Source: Collinsella aerofaciens
GTDB lineage: Bacteria > Actinomycetota > Coriobacteriia > Coriobacteriales > Coriobacteriaceae
Reading direction: 5' to 3'
Assembly: GCF_028206995.1 (NCBI RefSeq)
Contig: NZ_JAQLFL010000013.1
Coordinates: 1 to 41,869 of the forward strand
DNA: 41,869 nucleotides
The notes beneath the pieces were generated by a model. It was not told the DNA's origin and did not search any database. It saw only the letters and a program-made list of their open reading frames with translations. A program made the translations under genes and the position numbers. Below are positions 22,588 through 31,905 of this stretch, piece after piece (the first letter of the stretch is position 1; the number at the start of each line of letters is the position of its first letter).

Positions 22588-24201
22588 TTAGGCCTTGACG
22601 GTCGCGACGCCCCTGAAGGACATGCTCGTCGTGCCGATGCCCTTGAAGCCATCGAGGGCCTCGCCGTTGGGCGCGGTAGACGGATCGTCCCAGGAAGCGG
22701 AGACGGTCTTGACGTGGACAACGGGGTACAGAACAGCGTTGTCGGCGATGATGTCGAAGCACTCGTTCCACTTCTTCTGCTGCTCGTCGCCCTCGGCGGC
22801 AAGAGCCTCGTCCATGAGACCGTGGAGCTTCTCCCACTCAGCGGACTCCTTCCACGGGCAACGGGTCTGCATCCAGACGTTGTCGCCGTACCACCAGTTG
22901 AGCAGCAGGTCGGGGTCAGCGCCGAAGCAGGACGGATCGCCAGGGGCAAGGAGGATATCGTAGGCCTCGCCGCCGTCGATGGCAGCGTAGGTGGCCGGCG
23001 AGGTATCGGTCTGGATGGTCACCTCGAAGCCGAGAGCGTCGAGGTCGTTCTTGACCTGGGCGGCCATGCCCTTAATCTGCTCGTTGTCGGTGGTGCGCAG
23101 GGTGATGGCACCCGGGGTGATGCCGGACTCCTCGATGAGCTTCTTGGCCTTCTTGGCGTCGGTCTTGTACACCGTGGAAGCCTCATGATAGTTGGTGAAG
23201 CTCTTGGGCAGGTAGCAGCTGGCAGCGGTGGCAAGGCCGGCGAAGGTGTTGGTGATCATCTTCTCGGTGTCGAGCGCGTACATGACGGCCTGACGGACCT
23301 TGACGTTGTTCCAAGGCTCCTTGGCGACGTTGAACATGATGAAGCGGGTGCCGAAGCCCTGGACGTTGTCGATCTTGCAGCCAGCGCTCTCGAGCTGGTC
23401 GACGGCGTCAGCGGTGACGAGCTCCATAACGAGCGTGGAGCCTTCCTGCTGGGCGGTAACGCGAGCGGTGGGGTCGGTCAGGATGCTGTACTGGATCTTC
23501 TTATCCTCGGCAGCATACTCACCGTTGTACTCGGGGTTGGGAACCAGGGTGATCTCGGTATCGGAGATAGAGTCGTACATCCAGGGGCCGGAACCGATCG
23601 GCTGCTTGGCGCGATCCTCCTCGGACTGAGTAGCCGGGGTAACACGGATGATGGCCAGACGATCCTTGAGCAGGGAGAAGTTGGGGACCTTGGTCTTGAC
23701 CGTTACAGTGCTGGCATCCTTGGCCTCGATGGACTCGAAGGGCTGAAAGAACGGAGCATAGGTAGCGGAAGCAGCGCAAGCGGTGTAGGAAGCGACGACG
23801 TCGTCAGCAGTGACCTCGGTACCATCGGAGAACTTGGCGCCCTTGCGGATGGTGACCTCGAAGGTAGTGTCGTCCACGGACTTGGGATCGTCGGTGGCGA
23901 GCTCGTTGAAGGTGCTGTAGTCGTGGTAATCGATGCCGTAGAGACCCTCGACGACGTGCCAGTTAGCACCCAGGCCCACAGCGGAGCCGGTGCTGGCGGG
24001 ATCGAAGCTGGACGGAGCGTAAGCGGAACCAGCGGTAATCACACCGCCGCCACGGTTGGCGGAATCGGCGGAACCGGAAGCGGAACCCTCGTCGTTGGAG
24101 CTGCCACCGCAGCCGGTGAGACCAAGCCCTGCGACAGCAGCGACGCTGCCGGTGAGGCCGAGGAACGAACGCCTGGACATACCCTTGTTGATGATGGCCA
24201 T
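22588..24201 (-). CDS. satA: solute-binding lipoprotein of the SBP_bac_5 (peptide) family, probable sialic acid receptor
   Basis: Extracytoplasmic binding protein of 537 residues. The start MAIINKGMSRRSFLGL is set by TAGGAG 6 bp upstream; an in-frame ATG 15 bp earlier has no site. SRRSFLGL is a close match to the Tat consensus, followed by a hydrophobic stretch and the lipobox LTGC, then a Gly/Ser/Asn linker. Family segments include FEVTIRKGAKFSDGTEVTADD, VRQAVMYALDTEKM and PIGSGPWMY. It opens the sat-nan operon behind an operator-like repeat. The sialate specificity is inferred from the downstream nanA, ROK kinase and nanE genes. Confidence 0.85.
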   Translation of the reverse strand: MAIINKGMSRRSFLGLTGSVAAVAGLGLTGCGGSSNDEGSASGSADSANRGGGVITAGSAYAPSSFDPASTGSAVGLGANWHVVEGLYGIDYHDYSTFNELATDDPKSVDDTTFEVTIRKGAKFSDGTEVTADDVVASYTACAASATYAPFFQPFESIEAKDASTVTVKTKVPNFSLLKDRLAIIRVTPATQSEEDRAKQPIGSGPWMYDSISDTEITLVPNPEYNGEYAAEDKKIQYSILTDPTARVTAQQEGSTLVMELVTADAVDQLESAGCKIDNVQGFGTRFIMFNVAKEPWNNVKVRQAVMYALDTEKMITNTFAGLATAASCYLPKSFTNYHEASTVYKTDAKKAKKLIEESGITPGAITLRTTDNEQIKGMAAQVKNDLDALGFEVTIQTDTSPATYAAIDGGEAYDILLAPGDPSCFGADPDLLLNWWYGDNVWMQTRCPWKESAEWEKLHGLMDEALAAEGDEQQKKWNECFDIIADNAVLYPVVHVKTVSASWDDPSTAPNGEALDGFKGIGTTSMSFRGVATVKA

Positions 24202-24337
24202 GTCTTCTCCTATCAATAGAGAATCTTACCCGGGAGCACCTAGACTTGCCCCCGCGCAACTTGCGGACGATATATACCTTACCTACCGACGAACCCAACT
24301 GAGGTGCCGCGCTCGGCGACCGATACATACATACGCT

Positions 24338-24360
24338 TGAACGGTATTTACTACCGTTCA
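24338..24360. promoter_or_regulatory. operator-like inverted repeat over the satA -10 region
   Basis: TGAACGGTA-TTTAC-TACCGTTCA is a perfect 9-bp inverted repeat with a 5-nt spacer. It overlaps the predicted satA -10 hexamer, a position where a bound repressor would block transcription. No regulator gene lies in the window. Confidence 0.6.
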
Positions 24361-24376
24361 CCGAATTCATTGACAA
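24348..24376 (-). promoter_or_regulatory. candidate satA promoter
   Basis: Minus strand: TTGTCA (24371-24376, 5/6 to consensus), a 17-bp spacer, and TAGTAA (24348-24353, 3/6). The weak -10 lies inside the inverted repeat. The leader would be about 140 nt. Confidence 0.4.
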
Positions 24377-24566
24377 ACGATTCGCCAGACAGTATGTATC
24401 GACGAGGTGAGATATCAGTCATCGTCAACCCGCAGGATAGCAGGGTTGTTCACCATGGCTAGTCAAACGTTTTAGCGTTAATAAAACCCGAAATCGACAG
24501 GTAATCGCCGCGAAATAAATGATTGAAAATCGGCCAATCATGTATATCAGTTGTTTAGAAGCACGT

Positions 24567-26513
24567 TTAGTTTTCGGAACGGTTGGCCGATGCCTGGGCG
24601 CGTTCGGCATTCCATGCAACAAGTGCCTCGTGGACCGCTTTGGCGACATCGGCCGGAACGCCTCGAACTTCCGCGATCTCTTGCTCGCTCGCCGCGCGCA
24701 AACGCTTCATCGAGCCAAAATGGCGCATAAGGGCACGTTTTCTGGTGGGTCCCACGCCTGGAACGTCATCGAGTACCGAAACCGTCATGGCTTTATCGCG
24801 CAATTCGCGATGGAACGTGATGGCAAAACGGTGCGATTCATCGCGCACCTGTTTGATTAGATAGAGCGACGCGGACCCGGTCGGAAGCACGACTGGAGTC
24901 TCGTCCCAAGGCACGAAAACCTCCTCATCGGCCTTTGCCAAGCCACAAACTGGTATATCGAGCCCAAGAGCCTCAAGTTGCTTGATCGCAGCGGTCAATT
25001 GCGGCTTACCGCCATCGACAACGAGCAAATCGGGGCGCGATCCAAAGCGCTCGTCGGCCATGCGCTCGGGAGCATAGCGTCGTCCCAAAACCTCGGACAT
25101 CGACACGAAGTCGTTTGCCTCGTCCAATTCGGCCTGAATTTTAAAACGACGGTACTGGCTCTTGTCGGCGCGTCCGTTGGTAAACACCACCATCGAGGCG
25201 ACGGTAAAGGTTCCGTGCAGCGTCGAGATATCGAAGCACTCGATACGCATCGGCGGCGCTGGCAGCGCCAGCGCGCTTTCGAGCTCCAGGAGCGCCTGAT
25301 TGGTGCGGTCGTCAGCGTACCCCGTTCGCATCATGTAGCGCATGAGGGCATGGCGCGCATTTTTGGATGCCATATCGAGCAAACGGTGCTTTTCGCCACG
25401 CTGCGGCCTATGGAGATGGCAGGAACGCTCGCGCTTGCCCGCAAGCCATTCCCCCAGCGCCCCCGCATCCTCAAGCTCGACGGAAAGGTTGACCTCAGCT
25501 GGAATATCAGCCGTCTCGTCGTAATAGCGCTTAAGAAAGCCCGACTGGAGCTCTTCCTCGTCAACATCAAGACCCTTGTCGAGAATGAACTCGCAGGTGC
25601 GAACTGTTCGGCCCTCGCGAACGACGAAGACGCAAGCGGCGGAGATGGTCTCCTCGCGATAGAACCCGATGACATCGATATCGACACTGGAGGGAAAAAC
25701 GACTTGCTGACGATCGTCCAGACCCCTGATGACCTCCAAACGACGTTTGACGCGTGCCGCGCGCTCAAAGTCGAGCGCCTCGGCGGCATCCGTCATCTCG
25801 GAGGTCAGCTCATCGACGACATCCTTGCGATGGCCCGACAAAAAGCGCTCGACACGCTTGACGTTCTTGGCATAGTCTGCCGGGGAAATCGCGCCGACAC
25901 ACGCACCCGGGCCGCGCCCGACATGGTAGTCAAAGCAGGGACGCCCGTTTTGCGCGCAAATCATATTGACGATGTCTTCCTCGCCCTTGTGGGACTCAAC
26001 GATACGGCGACAACGACGCCACTCCGCACAGGATGCGGAGCAGATGGGAATAACCTTGCGCAGCGTATCTATCGTCTCACGTGCCGCACGGCTATCGGTA
26101 TAGGGTCCAAAATAGCGCGTTCCCGGCTTATGACGCTCACGCGTATATTTGATAGCGGGATACAGGTCGCCCTTTGTAATGGCGATAAAGGGGTAGCTCT
26201 TGTCATCCTTGAGGTCGACGTTAAAGTACGGATGGTACTGACCAATCAAATTGCGCTCGAGCACCAACGCCTCATGCTCGGTCTCCACCACGATATAGTC
26301 AAAGCTCGCCACCAGCTGCATCATCAGCGGAATCTTTTGACGCTCATCCTGCAGTGTCACGTATTGACGCATGCGGGCGCGTAGGTTTTTCGCCTTGCCC
26401 ACGTAGATGACATCGCCCTTGGCATCCTTCCAAAGGTAGCATCCGGGCTGTGTGGGAACGCGCGAAACCTGCTCGGCAAGCGTTGGAATGTTGTCGTGAC
26501 CGGCCACGCGCAC
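24567..26513 (-). CDS. uvrC: excinuclease ABC subunit C
   Basis: Makes both incisions of nucleotide excision repair. The 648-residue protein has a GIY-YIG domain (GCYLWKD to VIYVGKAKNLRARM, about 24-48), a UVR segment (FERAARVKRRLEVIRGL), the RNase H-like nuclease domain (LLVVDGGKPQL) and C-terminal helix-hairpin-helix motifs (DVPGVGPTRKRALMRHFGS). The cysteine region is unusual: C158, C162 and C168 precede an insert of about 20 residues, and the third position of the usual C-x7-C-x3-C is Gly201. The start is GTG 26513, directly after the murJ stop; a second GTG at 26507 has a slightly better placed AGTAGG and is also possible. Confidence 0.95.
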   Translation of the reverse strand: MRVAGHDNIPTLAEQVSRVPTQPGCYLWKDAKGDVIYVGKAKNLRARMRQYVTLQDERQKIPLMMQLVASFDYIVVETEHEALVLERNLIGQYHPYFNVDLKDDKSYPFIAITKGDLYPAIKYTRERHKPGTRYFGPYTDSRAARETIDTLRKVIPICSASCAEWRRCRRIVESHKGEEDIVNMICAQNGRPCFDYHVGRGPGACVGAISPADYAKNVKRVERFLSGHRKDVVDELTSEMTDAAEALDFERAARVKRRLEVIRGLDDRQQVVFPSSVDIDVIGFYREETISAACVFVVREGRTVRTCEFILDKGLDVDEEELQSGFLKRYYDETADIPAEVNLSVELEDAGALGEWLAGKRERSCHLHRPQRGEKHRLLDMASKNARHALMRYMMRTGYADDRTNQALLELESALALPAPPMRIECFDISTLHGTFTVASMVVFTNGRADKSQYRRFKIQAELDEANDFVSMSEVLGRRYAPERMADERFGSRPDLLVVDGGKPQLTAAIKQLEALGLDIPVCGLAKADEEVFVPWDETPVVLPTGSASLYLIKQVRDESHRFAITFHRELRDKAMTVSVLDDVPGVGPTRKRALMRHFGSMKRLRAASEQEIAEVRGVPADVAKAVHEALVAWNAERAQASANRSEN

Positions 26514-28196
26514 CTACTTGCGACGAAGCGGCGCCGAGACCTCGGGCATCTTAAGGACGACGGCAAGGCCAAAGGTAACAGCAAGCGAGACGACACCCGC
26601 AACGCAAACATAGCCAAGAGTAATCAGAATCGAACCGCCAAGCGCCCCGACAAAGTGCTCAAGCGCCCACATGACGCCGGCGCCTGCGGCAGCACCCAGG
26701 CCACCGAGCAAAAGGCCAAAGAAACCGCCATGTAGGATAGATTTGACCTGAAGGCCACGCAGACGACGACGCAGCCACCACAGCGAACAACCGACCAAGA
26801 TCACGTAGTCGACGACATACGAAAGCGCGATTGCCGGCATGCCGAAGCCCAGCACAACGCCAAACAGCAGAACCGAGCCGGCCTGGCCGATGGCAGAATA
26901 CAGGCAATAGCGACTATAGGGCTTCATGTCGAGCAAGGCAGAGAAGCTCTTCTGCATCAACACGACCACGCCGTAGAGCGGCAGCGAGAGCGCCAGGTAG
27001 ACAAGGTACTCGGACACCAGCGTCACGCCGGATTCATCGAACTTGCCAGCACAGTAGATCATGTTGAGCGGACGCGCGAAGACAATCAGGTACAGCGCGA
27101 ACGGAATCAGGAAGAACAGCATCTGGGCGACGCCACGCGAAATGCCCGTGCGAACGCTGTCGTAATCCTTCTCCTGCGCGTCGTGAGAGAGCTCGGTATA
27201 GAGCGCCGTCGAAAGCGAGGCGGCAATCAGCGCGTAGGGCAGCGTGTACCACAGGCGCGCATAGGCGATGACGGAAGGACCAGTCTCGGGCTGGACCACC
27301 AGCGCGGCAGCGTTGGTGATAGAAGTCGAGACAAACATGCACACCGTGGCGAGCAGCGTCGGGATACCGAGCGCAATCGTCTGCCGCAGTGCGGGGTCCT
27401 TAAAGTCGATATGGATATGGGGATGCACGCCGTGCTTGCCAAGCGCGGGGATCTGACATGCCATCTGAACAAAGACACCGAGGGTCGTACCGGCCGCAAT
27501 CAAGATGATGCCGGCACGTTCGCCAAACTGTGCGGACACGGGCGCAAAACCCATAAAGCTCGCAATGACGATCACATTGTTGAGGACCGGAGCAAACGTC
27601 GACCAGAAGTAGTCGCGGTGTGCGTTGAGAACGCCCGAGAACACCGAGCCCAAACCATAAAACAGAATCTGGATGGCAAAGAAACGGAACATGAACGCAG
27701 CGGTATCCATGCTGCCGCCGTCACCCGAAAGGAACGATTGCGTCCAGATAAAGCCCGGGGCGAACACGGTCCCCAGCAACGAAATGCCACCCAGCACCAA
27801 AAGCAGAATGCCGAGCAGGTTGCCCACGTACTCGTTTGAGGCCTCGCGACCCTGCTCACGCCTCACGCCCATGTACACGGGCAAAAACGCCGTCACGAGC
27901 ATGCCGCCCATCACGAGTTCGTAGAGCATATTGGGCAGGTTGTTGGCGACCTGATAGGAGGACGAGAGTAGCGACATGCCGATAGCGGCCGCCATTGCCC
28001 ACGTGCGGATAAAACCGGTGACGCGAGACACGATAGTCAGGATGGTCATAAGCCCGGCGGAACGACCAACCGTGGAGTAGTCCGACGAGCCCATGTCGTC
28101 AGTGTCATCTCGCGACGAAGAAGCTTCGGATGAGGGTGTCTGAGGCGCAGATTCTTTTGCAAAATGAGCTCCGCGCTTCAATTCTTCCTGCGGCAT
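26514..28196 (-). CDS. murJ: lipid II flippase MurJ (MviN family)
   Basis: Moves lipid-linked peptidoglycan precursor across the cytoplasmic membrane. At 560 residues it has about 14 membrane helices. A polar N-terminal tail of about 45 residues (acidic, Ser-rich) precedes the first helix. Family segments include VSRVTGFIRTW, NNLPNMLYELVMGGMLVTAFLPV and ALSTALYTELSHDA-type motifs. AGAGGAC lies upstream of the ATG. It follows the ybaK-like gene by 3 bp and abuts uvrC. Confidence 0.92.
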   Translation of the reverse strand: MPQEELKRGAHFAKESAPQTPSSEASSSRDDTDDMGSSDYSTVGRSAGLMTILTIVSRVTGFIRTWAMAAAIGMSLLSSSYQVANNLPNMLYELVMGGMLVTAFLPVYMGVRREQGREASNEYVGNLLGILLLVLGGISLLGTVFAPGFIWTQSFLSGDGGSMDTAAFMFRFFAIQILFYGLGSVFSGVLNAHRDYFWSTFAPVLNNVIVIASFMGFAPVSAQFGERAGIILIAAGTTLGVFVQMACQIPALGKHGVHPHIHIDFKDPALRQTIALGIPTLLATVCMFVSTSITNAAALVVQPETGPSVIAYARLWYTLPYALIAASLSTALYTELSHDAQEKDYDSVRTGISRGVAQMLFFLIPFALYLIVFARPLNMIYCAGKFDESGVTLVSEYLVYLALSLPLYGVVVLMQKSFSALLDMKPYSRYCLYSAIGQAGSVLLFGVVLGFGMPAIALSYVVDYVILVGCSLWWLRRRLRGLQVKSILHGGFFGLLLGGLGAAAGAGVMWALEHFVGALGGSILITLGYVCVAGVVSLAVTFGLAVVLKMPEVSAPLRRK

Positions 28197-28199
28197 CGC

Positions 28200-28700
28200 T
28201 CAGTCCTCTCTCGTAATCGCGGCAACCGTCGCCCCGCAAAATGCAATTAAATCATCGGGTGCAAGCTCGAGCTGATAACCACGCTTGCCTCCCGAAATAA
28301 AAATGGTATCCCAAAGGACACATGTCTCATCAATGAGCGTCCGGTAGCGTTTTTTCATACCGACCGGGCTGCAGCCGCCGCGAACGTAGCCAGTCGCCGC
28401 AAGCAAATCCTTCACATGCATCATGGCCAAGGACTTCTCCCCCGCGGCACGCGCGGCGGACTTTAGATCGAGCTCGTCGGCAACAGGGATGCAGCACACG
28501 ACATAGTCGTTGGACGGTGTCACACAGACCAAAGTCTTAAATCCTTGACCGGGCTCCTCGCCAAGCTGCTCCGAAATCGCGACCCCCAGGCCCACCGACT
28601 CATCGCCATCGTCTTCGTACGTATGTAGAACATAGGAAATGCCGGCGCTTTCCAGCTCGCGCATCGCATTGGTTTTTGGCGTCTTTACAGCCTTTGCCAT
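28200..28700 (-). CDS. ybaK: Cys-tRNA(Pro)/Cys-tRNA(Cys) deacylase, YbaK/EbsC family
   Basis: Trans-editing factor that hydrolyses mischarged Cys-tRNA(Pro), acting with ProRS. The protein has 166 residues from MAKAVKTPKTNAMREL, a start supported by AAAGGA 7 bp upstream. Family signatures are FKTLVCV, YVVCCIPVADELDLKSAA, GYVRGGCSPVGMKK and the C-terminal ISGGKRGYQLELAPDDL. It heads the minus-strand ybaK-murJ-uvrC group. Confidence 0.93.
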   Translation of the reverse strand: MAKAVKTPKTNAMRELESAGISYVLHTYEDDGDESVGLGVAISEQLGEEPGQGFKTLVCVTPSNDYVVCCIPVADELDLKSAARAAGEKSLAMMHVKDLLAATGYVRGGCSPVGMKKRYRTLIDETCVLWDTIFISGGKRGYQLELAPDDLIAFCGATVAAITRED

Positions 28701-28737
28701 GACATATCCTTTCCCTCGCATTCGGACGCAAGGATTA

Positions 28738-28768
28738 AGTATATGTCCAATTCGGCTGCATACGTCAC
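28738..28768 (-). promoter_or_regulatory. candidate promoter of ybaK-murJ-uvrC
   Basis: Minus strand: -35 GTGACG (28763-28768), a 19-bp spacer and -10 TATACT (28738-28743). It lies just downstream of the uvrA terminator hairpin. Confidence 0.4.
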
Positions 28769-28781
28769 TTCGGCACAGCAA

Positions 28782-28812
28782 GCGCCATCGAATCACAAGG
28801 AGTCGATGGCGC
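28782..28812 (-). terminator. uvrA terminator hairpin
   Basis: GCGCCATCGA and TCGATGGCGC form a perfect 10-bp stem with an 11-nt loop, 20 bp after the uvrA stop. The following T-tract is weak (CTTGCTG), so the call is moderate. Confidence 0.6.
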
Positions 28813-28832
28813 CCATAAACTGAATCGCCTAT

Positions 28833-31712
28833 TTATTGAGCATCAAGTTGAGCCTGGCGCTCCCGGTCACGCCTGAGCAACGGCGCCAAAAACTTGCCCG
28901 TATAACTCTGCGGACAGTCCGCAACCTGCTCCGGTGTACCCGAAACCACGACGGTTCCGCCGCCGTTACCGCCCTCGGGACCCATATCGATCAGGCGGTC
29001 GGCAACCTTGATGACATCAAGGTTGTGTTCAATCACCAGCACCGTGTTGCCCGCATCGACCAAGCGCTGCAGTACATCGAGCAGCTGGCGGACGTCCTCA
29101 AAATGAAGGCCGGTCGTCGGCTCGTCCAAAATATAGAACGTCTTGCCCGTCTGGCGTCGATGAAGCTCCTTGGCGAGCTTTACACGCTGCGCCTCGCCGC
29201 CCGAAAGCGTCGTGGCGGGCTGGCCCAGGCTCACGTAGCCCAAGCCTACATCGTACAGCGTCTGGAGCTTGCGCTTAATCTGCGGGATATTCCCAAAGAA
29301 GGCCAGCGCCTCGGTAACGCTCATGTCGAGCACGTCCGAGATGGTCTTGCCACGATAGGTGACCTCGAGTGTCTCGCGGTTGTAGCGTTTACCGCCGCAA
29401 ACTTCGCAGGGAACGTAGATATCGGGAAGGAAGTGCATCTCGATCTTGATCTGTCCGTCGCCCTTGCACGCCTCACAGCGCCCGCCACTCACATTAAAGG
29501 AGAAACGACCTGGCGAGTAGCCGCGCGCCTTCGACTCCGGCGTACTCGCAAACAGTGCGCGAAGATCATCCCACAGGCCGATATAGGTAGCAGGGTTGGA
29601 ACGCGGCGTGCGGCCAATCGGCGACTGGTCGATATCGATAACCTTATCGATACACTCGATGCCCTCGATTTTCTTATACGGACCCACAGGGCGCGTCGAG
29701 CGGTGAATGGCATTCGTAAGGGCAGGCGCAATGGTGTCGGTAACTAGGGAGCTCTTGCCCGATCCCGACACGCCGGTAACAACCGTAAGCGTACCAAACT
29801 CGATCTTGGCAGTAACGTTTTTGAGGTTGTTGGCTCGAGCGCCCGTAATTTTAAGGCAGCCGCGACCGGGTTTGCGCCGTTCATCAGGCACCCGGATCAT
29901 TCGTTTGCCGGTCAGATAAGCGCCCGTCATCGACTCAGGACACGCCATGATATCGGCAGGCGTTCCCGCCGCGACTACGTGTCCGCCGTTGACGCCGGCG
30001 CCGGGCCCCATGTCGATCACGTAGTCGGCGGCACGGATTGTATCCTCGTCGTGTTCGACGACGATAACGGTATTGCCGATATCGCGCAGGCGCTCGAGCG
30101 TCTTGATCAGGCGCTCGTTGTCACGCTGATGAAGACCGATCGAGGGCTCATCCAGAATATAGAGCACGCCCATGAGACCCGCGCCGATCTGCGTTGCCAG
30201 TCGAATACGCTGTGCCTCGCCACCGGAAAGCGTCGCCGAGGCACGATCGAGCGTCAGATAGTCGAGTCCAACATCGACCAGAAAACGCAAGCGCTCCAGG
30301 ATTTCCTTGACGATACGGCCGCCGATAAACCGTTGACGCTCGGTAAGTTCCAAGCCCTCAAAAAACTCGAGCGACTCACGGCACGACAGGCAACAAACCT
30401 CGTAAATGGACTTGCCGCCCACGGTGACGGCGAGCATCTCAGGGCGCAAACGAGCGCCGTGGCAGCTCGAGCACGGTTCCTCGCGAATGTACTTCTCCAG
30501 GCGCGCCTTGGTGTTCTCGTTCGTCGTCTCGGCATAGCGTTCGTACAGGATGTTGCGAACGCCCGAAAACTTTGTATCCCACTGGCTACGACGTCCGTCG
30601 AGCTTTTGGTAGTCGACCGAGATCTTCGTATCGCCCAGGCCATCCAAGAATGCACGACGCACGCGAGGGGGCAAGTCCTCCCACGGCGTATCGGCGCTCA
30701 CCTTAAAGTGTTTGCAGACCGCAGCAAAAATCTGCGGATAGTAGTTCGAATTGCCAAACAGGCTACCAAAGACTCCGTCGGCAATGGACTTCGAGGGGTC
30801 CTCAATCAGCGCCTCGGCATCAACGGTTTTCTTAAAGCCCAGGCCGTCGCACTCAGGACATGCGCCATAGGGAGCGTTGAACGAAAAATCACGCGGCTGA
30901 AGATCGTCAATGGAGTGTCCATGCTCCGGGCACGCCAAGGCCAACGAATACTCCAGCAGTTCGCCCTCGGTCCCCTCGGGAGCATCGCGATCGGGCAGCA
31001 TGTACACGTTTACATTGCCGTGCGCCAAGGCAGTCGCCTGTTCAACAGACTCGGCGATGCGGCCCAGAGAGTTTTCCCGAATCACGATGCGGTCGACTAC
31101 GACCTCGATATCGTGCTTGAACTTTTTGTCCAGATCGATCGGGTCGTCGAGCGAGCGCACTTCGCCGTCAACGCGCACGCGGCTAAAGCCCTCGGCGCGA
31201 AGGTCCTCAAACAGTTTGGTGTACTCGCCTTTTCGCCCGCGCACCACCGGTGCCAGCACAAACGCGCGGCGGCCCTCCCCCGCCGCCAAGACCTTGTCGG
31301 CAACCTGGTCGGTCGTCTGGCGCTCAATGACGCGGCCGCATTCGGGACAGTGCGGGGTGCCCACACGGGCGAACAGCAGGCGCAGATAGTCATAAATCTC
31401 GGTTACGGTGCCAACCGTCGAGCGAGGGTTTTTAGACGTCGTCTTTTGGTCGATCGACACCGCCGGCGAAAGGCCGTCGATTGAATCCAAGTCGGGTTTG
31501 TCCATCTGGCCCAAGAACTGGCGCGCATAGCTCGAAAGGCTCTCGACGTATCGACGCTGGCCCTCGGCATAGATAGTGTCAAATGCCAGCGAGCTCTTGC
31601 CCGAGCCAGAAAGACCGGTAATGACCACAAGTTGGTCACGCGGAATGGAAACATCGATATCACGGAGGTTGTGCTCACGAGCGCCGCGAATAACGATAGA
31701 AGAATCAGACAT
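28833..31712 (-). CDS. uvrA: excinuclease ABC subunit A
   Basis: Damage-recognition ATPase of nucleotide excision repair, 959 residues with two ABC ATPase halves. The first Walker A is [13 protein letters not shown] (33-45); the second is [10 protein letters not shown]. Signatures [11 protein letters not shown] and [11 protein letters not shown] are both present. Zinc modules: CPEC at 122-125; C261-x2-H264 with C285-x2-C288, in which a usual Cys is His264; and the second-half [17 protein letters not shown]. The start [10 protein letters not shown] is fixed by AAGGAG 5 bp upstream. A LexA-like box lies 62 bp upstream. Confidence 0.97.
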   Translation of the reverse strand: MSDSSIVIRGAREHNLRDIDVSIPRDQLVVITGLSGSGKSSLAFDTIYAEGQRRYVESLSSYARQFLGQMDKPDLDSIDGLSPAVSIDQKTTSKNPRSTVGTVTEIYDYLRLLFARVGTPHCPECGRVIERQTTDQVADKVLAAGEGRRAFVLAPVVRGRKGEYTKLFEDLRAEGFSRVRVDGEVRSLDDPIDLDKKFKHDIEVVVDRIVIRENSLGRIAESVEQATALAHGNVNVYMLPDRDAPEGTEGELLEYSLALACPEHGHSIDDLQPRDFSFNAPYGACPECDGLGFKKTVDAEALIEDPSKSIADGVFGSLFGNSNYYPQIFAAVCKHFKVSADTPWEDLPPRVRRAFLDGLGDTKISVDYQKLDGRRSQWDTKFSGVRNILYERYAETTNENTKARLEKYIREEPCSSCHGARLRPEMLAVTVGGKSIYEVCCLSCRESLEFFEGLELTERQRFIGGRIVKEILERLRFLVDVGLDYLTLDRASATLSGGEAQRIRLATQIGAGLMGVLYILDEPSIGLHQRDNERLIKTLERLRDIGNTVIVVEHDEDTIRAADYVIDMGPGAGVNGGHVVAAGTPADIMACPESMTGAYLTGKRMIRVPDERRKPGRGCLKITGARANNLKNVTAKIEFGTLTVVTGVSGSGKSSLVTDTIAPALTNAIHRSTRPVGPYKKIEGIECIDKVIDIDQSPIGRTPRSNPATYIGLWDDLRALFASTPESKARGYSPGRFSFNVSGGRCEACKGDGQIKIEMHFLPDIYVPCEVCGGKRYNRETLEVTYRGKTISDVLDMSVTEALAFFGNIPQIKRKLQTLYDVGLGYVSLGQPATTLSGGEAQRVKLAKELHRRQTGKTFYILDEPTTGLHFEDVRQLLDVLQRLVDAGNTVLVIEHNLDVIKVADRLIDMGPEGGNGGGTVVVSGTPEQVADCPQSYTGKFLAPLLRRDRERQAQLDAQ

Positions 31713-31773
31713 GGAAGCTCCTTGCCTCCTATTGCATCGAATCATACTGCCGATGAGTTTAGCGCACTCGACG

Positions 31774-31787
31774 CGCACAGATGTTCG
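31774..31787. promoter_or_regulatory. LexA-like SOS box upstream of uvrA
   Basis: On the minus strand CGAACATCTGTGCG matches 12 of 14 positions of the Gram-positive consensus CGAACRNRYGTTYG, with one perfect half-site. It lies between the divergent uvrA and LtaS-like genes. LexA control of uvrA is common, but no lexA gene is in view. Confidence 0.5.
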
Positions 31788-31905
31788 TAATACAAGATTC
31801 GCAGACCTTTAGCTTTGCGTATCGGGTACTTTGTTTCTCGAAATACCGTGGAAAGGTTACAGTAATCTAATACTGAACTTAATTTGCCGTAACAGAGGAA
31901 CGTCC

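Larger units (their letters stand above)
24202..24566 (-). other. 365-bp intergenic region between uvrC and satA
   Basis: No gene is visible. It holds the candidate satA promoter and operator (24338-24376), a wide pair of 10-bp inverted arms (24321-24330 and 24392-24401), an AAACGTTT motif (24462-24475), and a weak 6-bp stem (24520-24540) that might end uvrC. A second possible -10, TATATA, lies at about 24268-24273 on the minus strand. Confidence 0.6.

Noticed and set aside
24978..26384. A plus-strand open frame of 468 codons opposite uvrC
   Set aside because: UvrC motifs are clear on the minus strand and the antisense product resembles nothing known.
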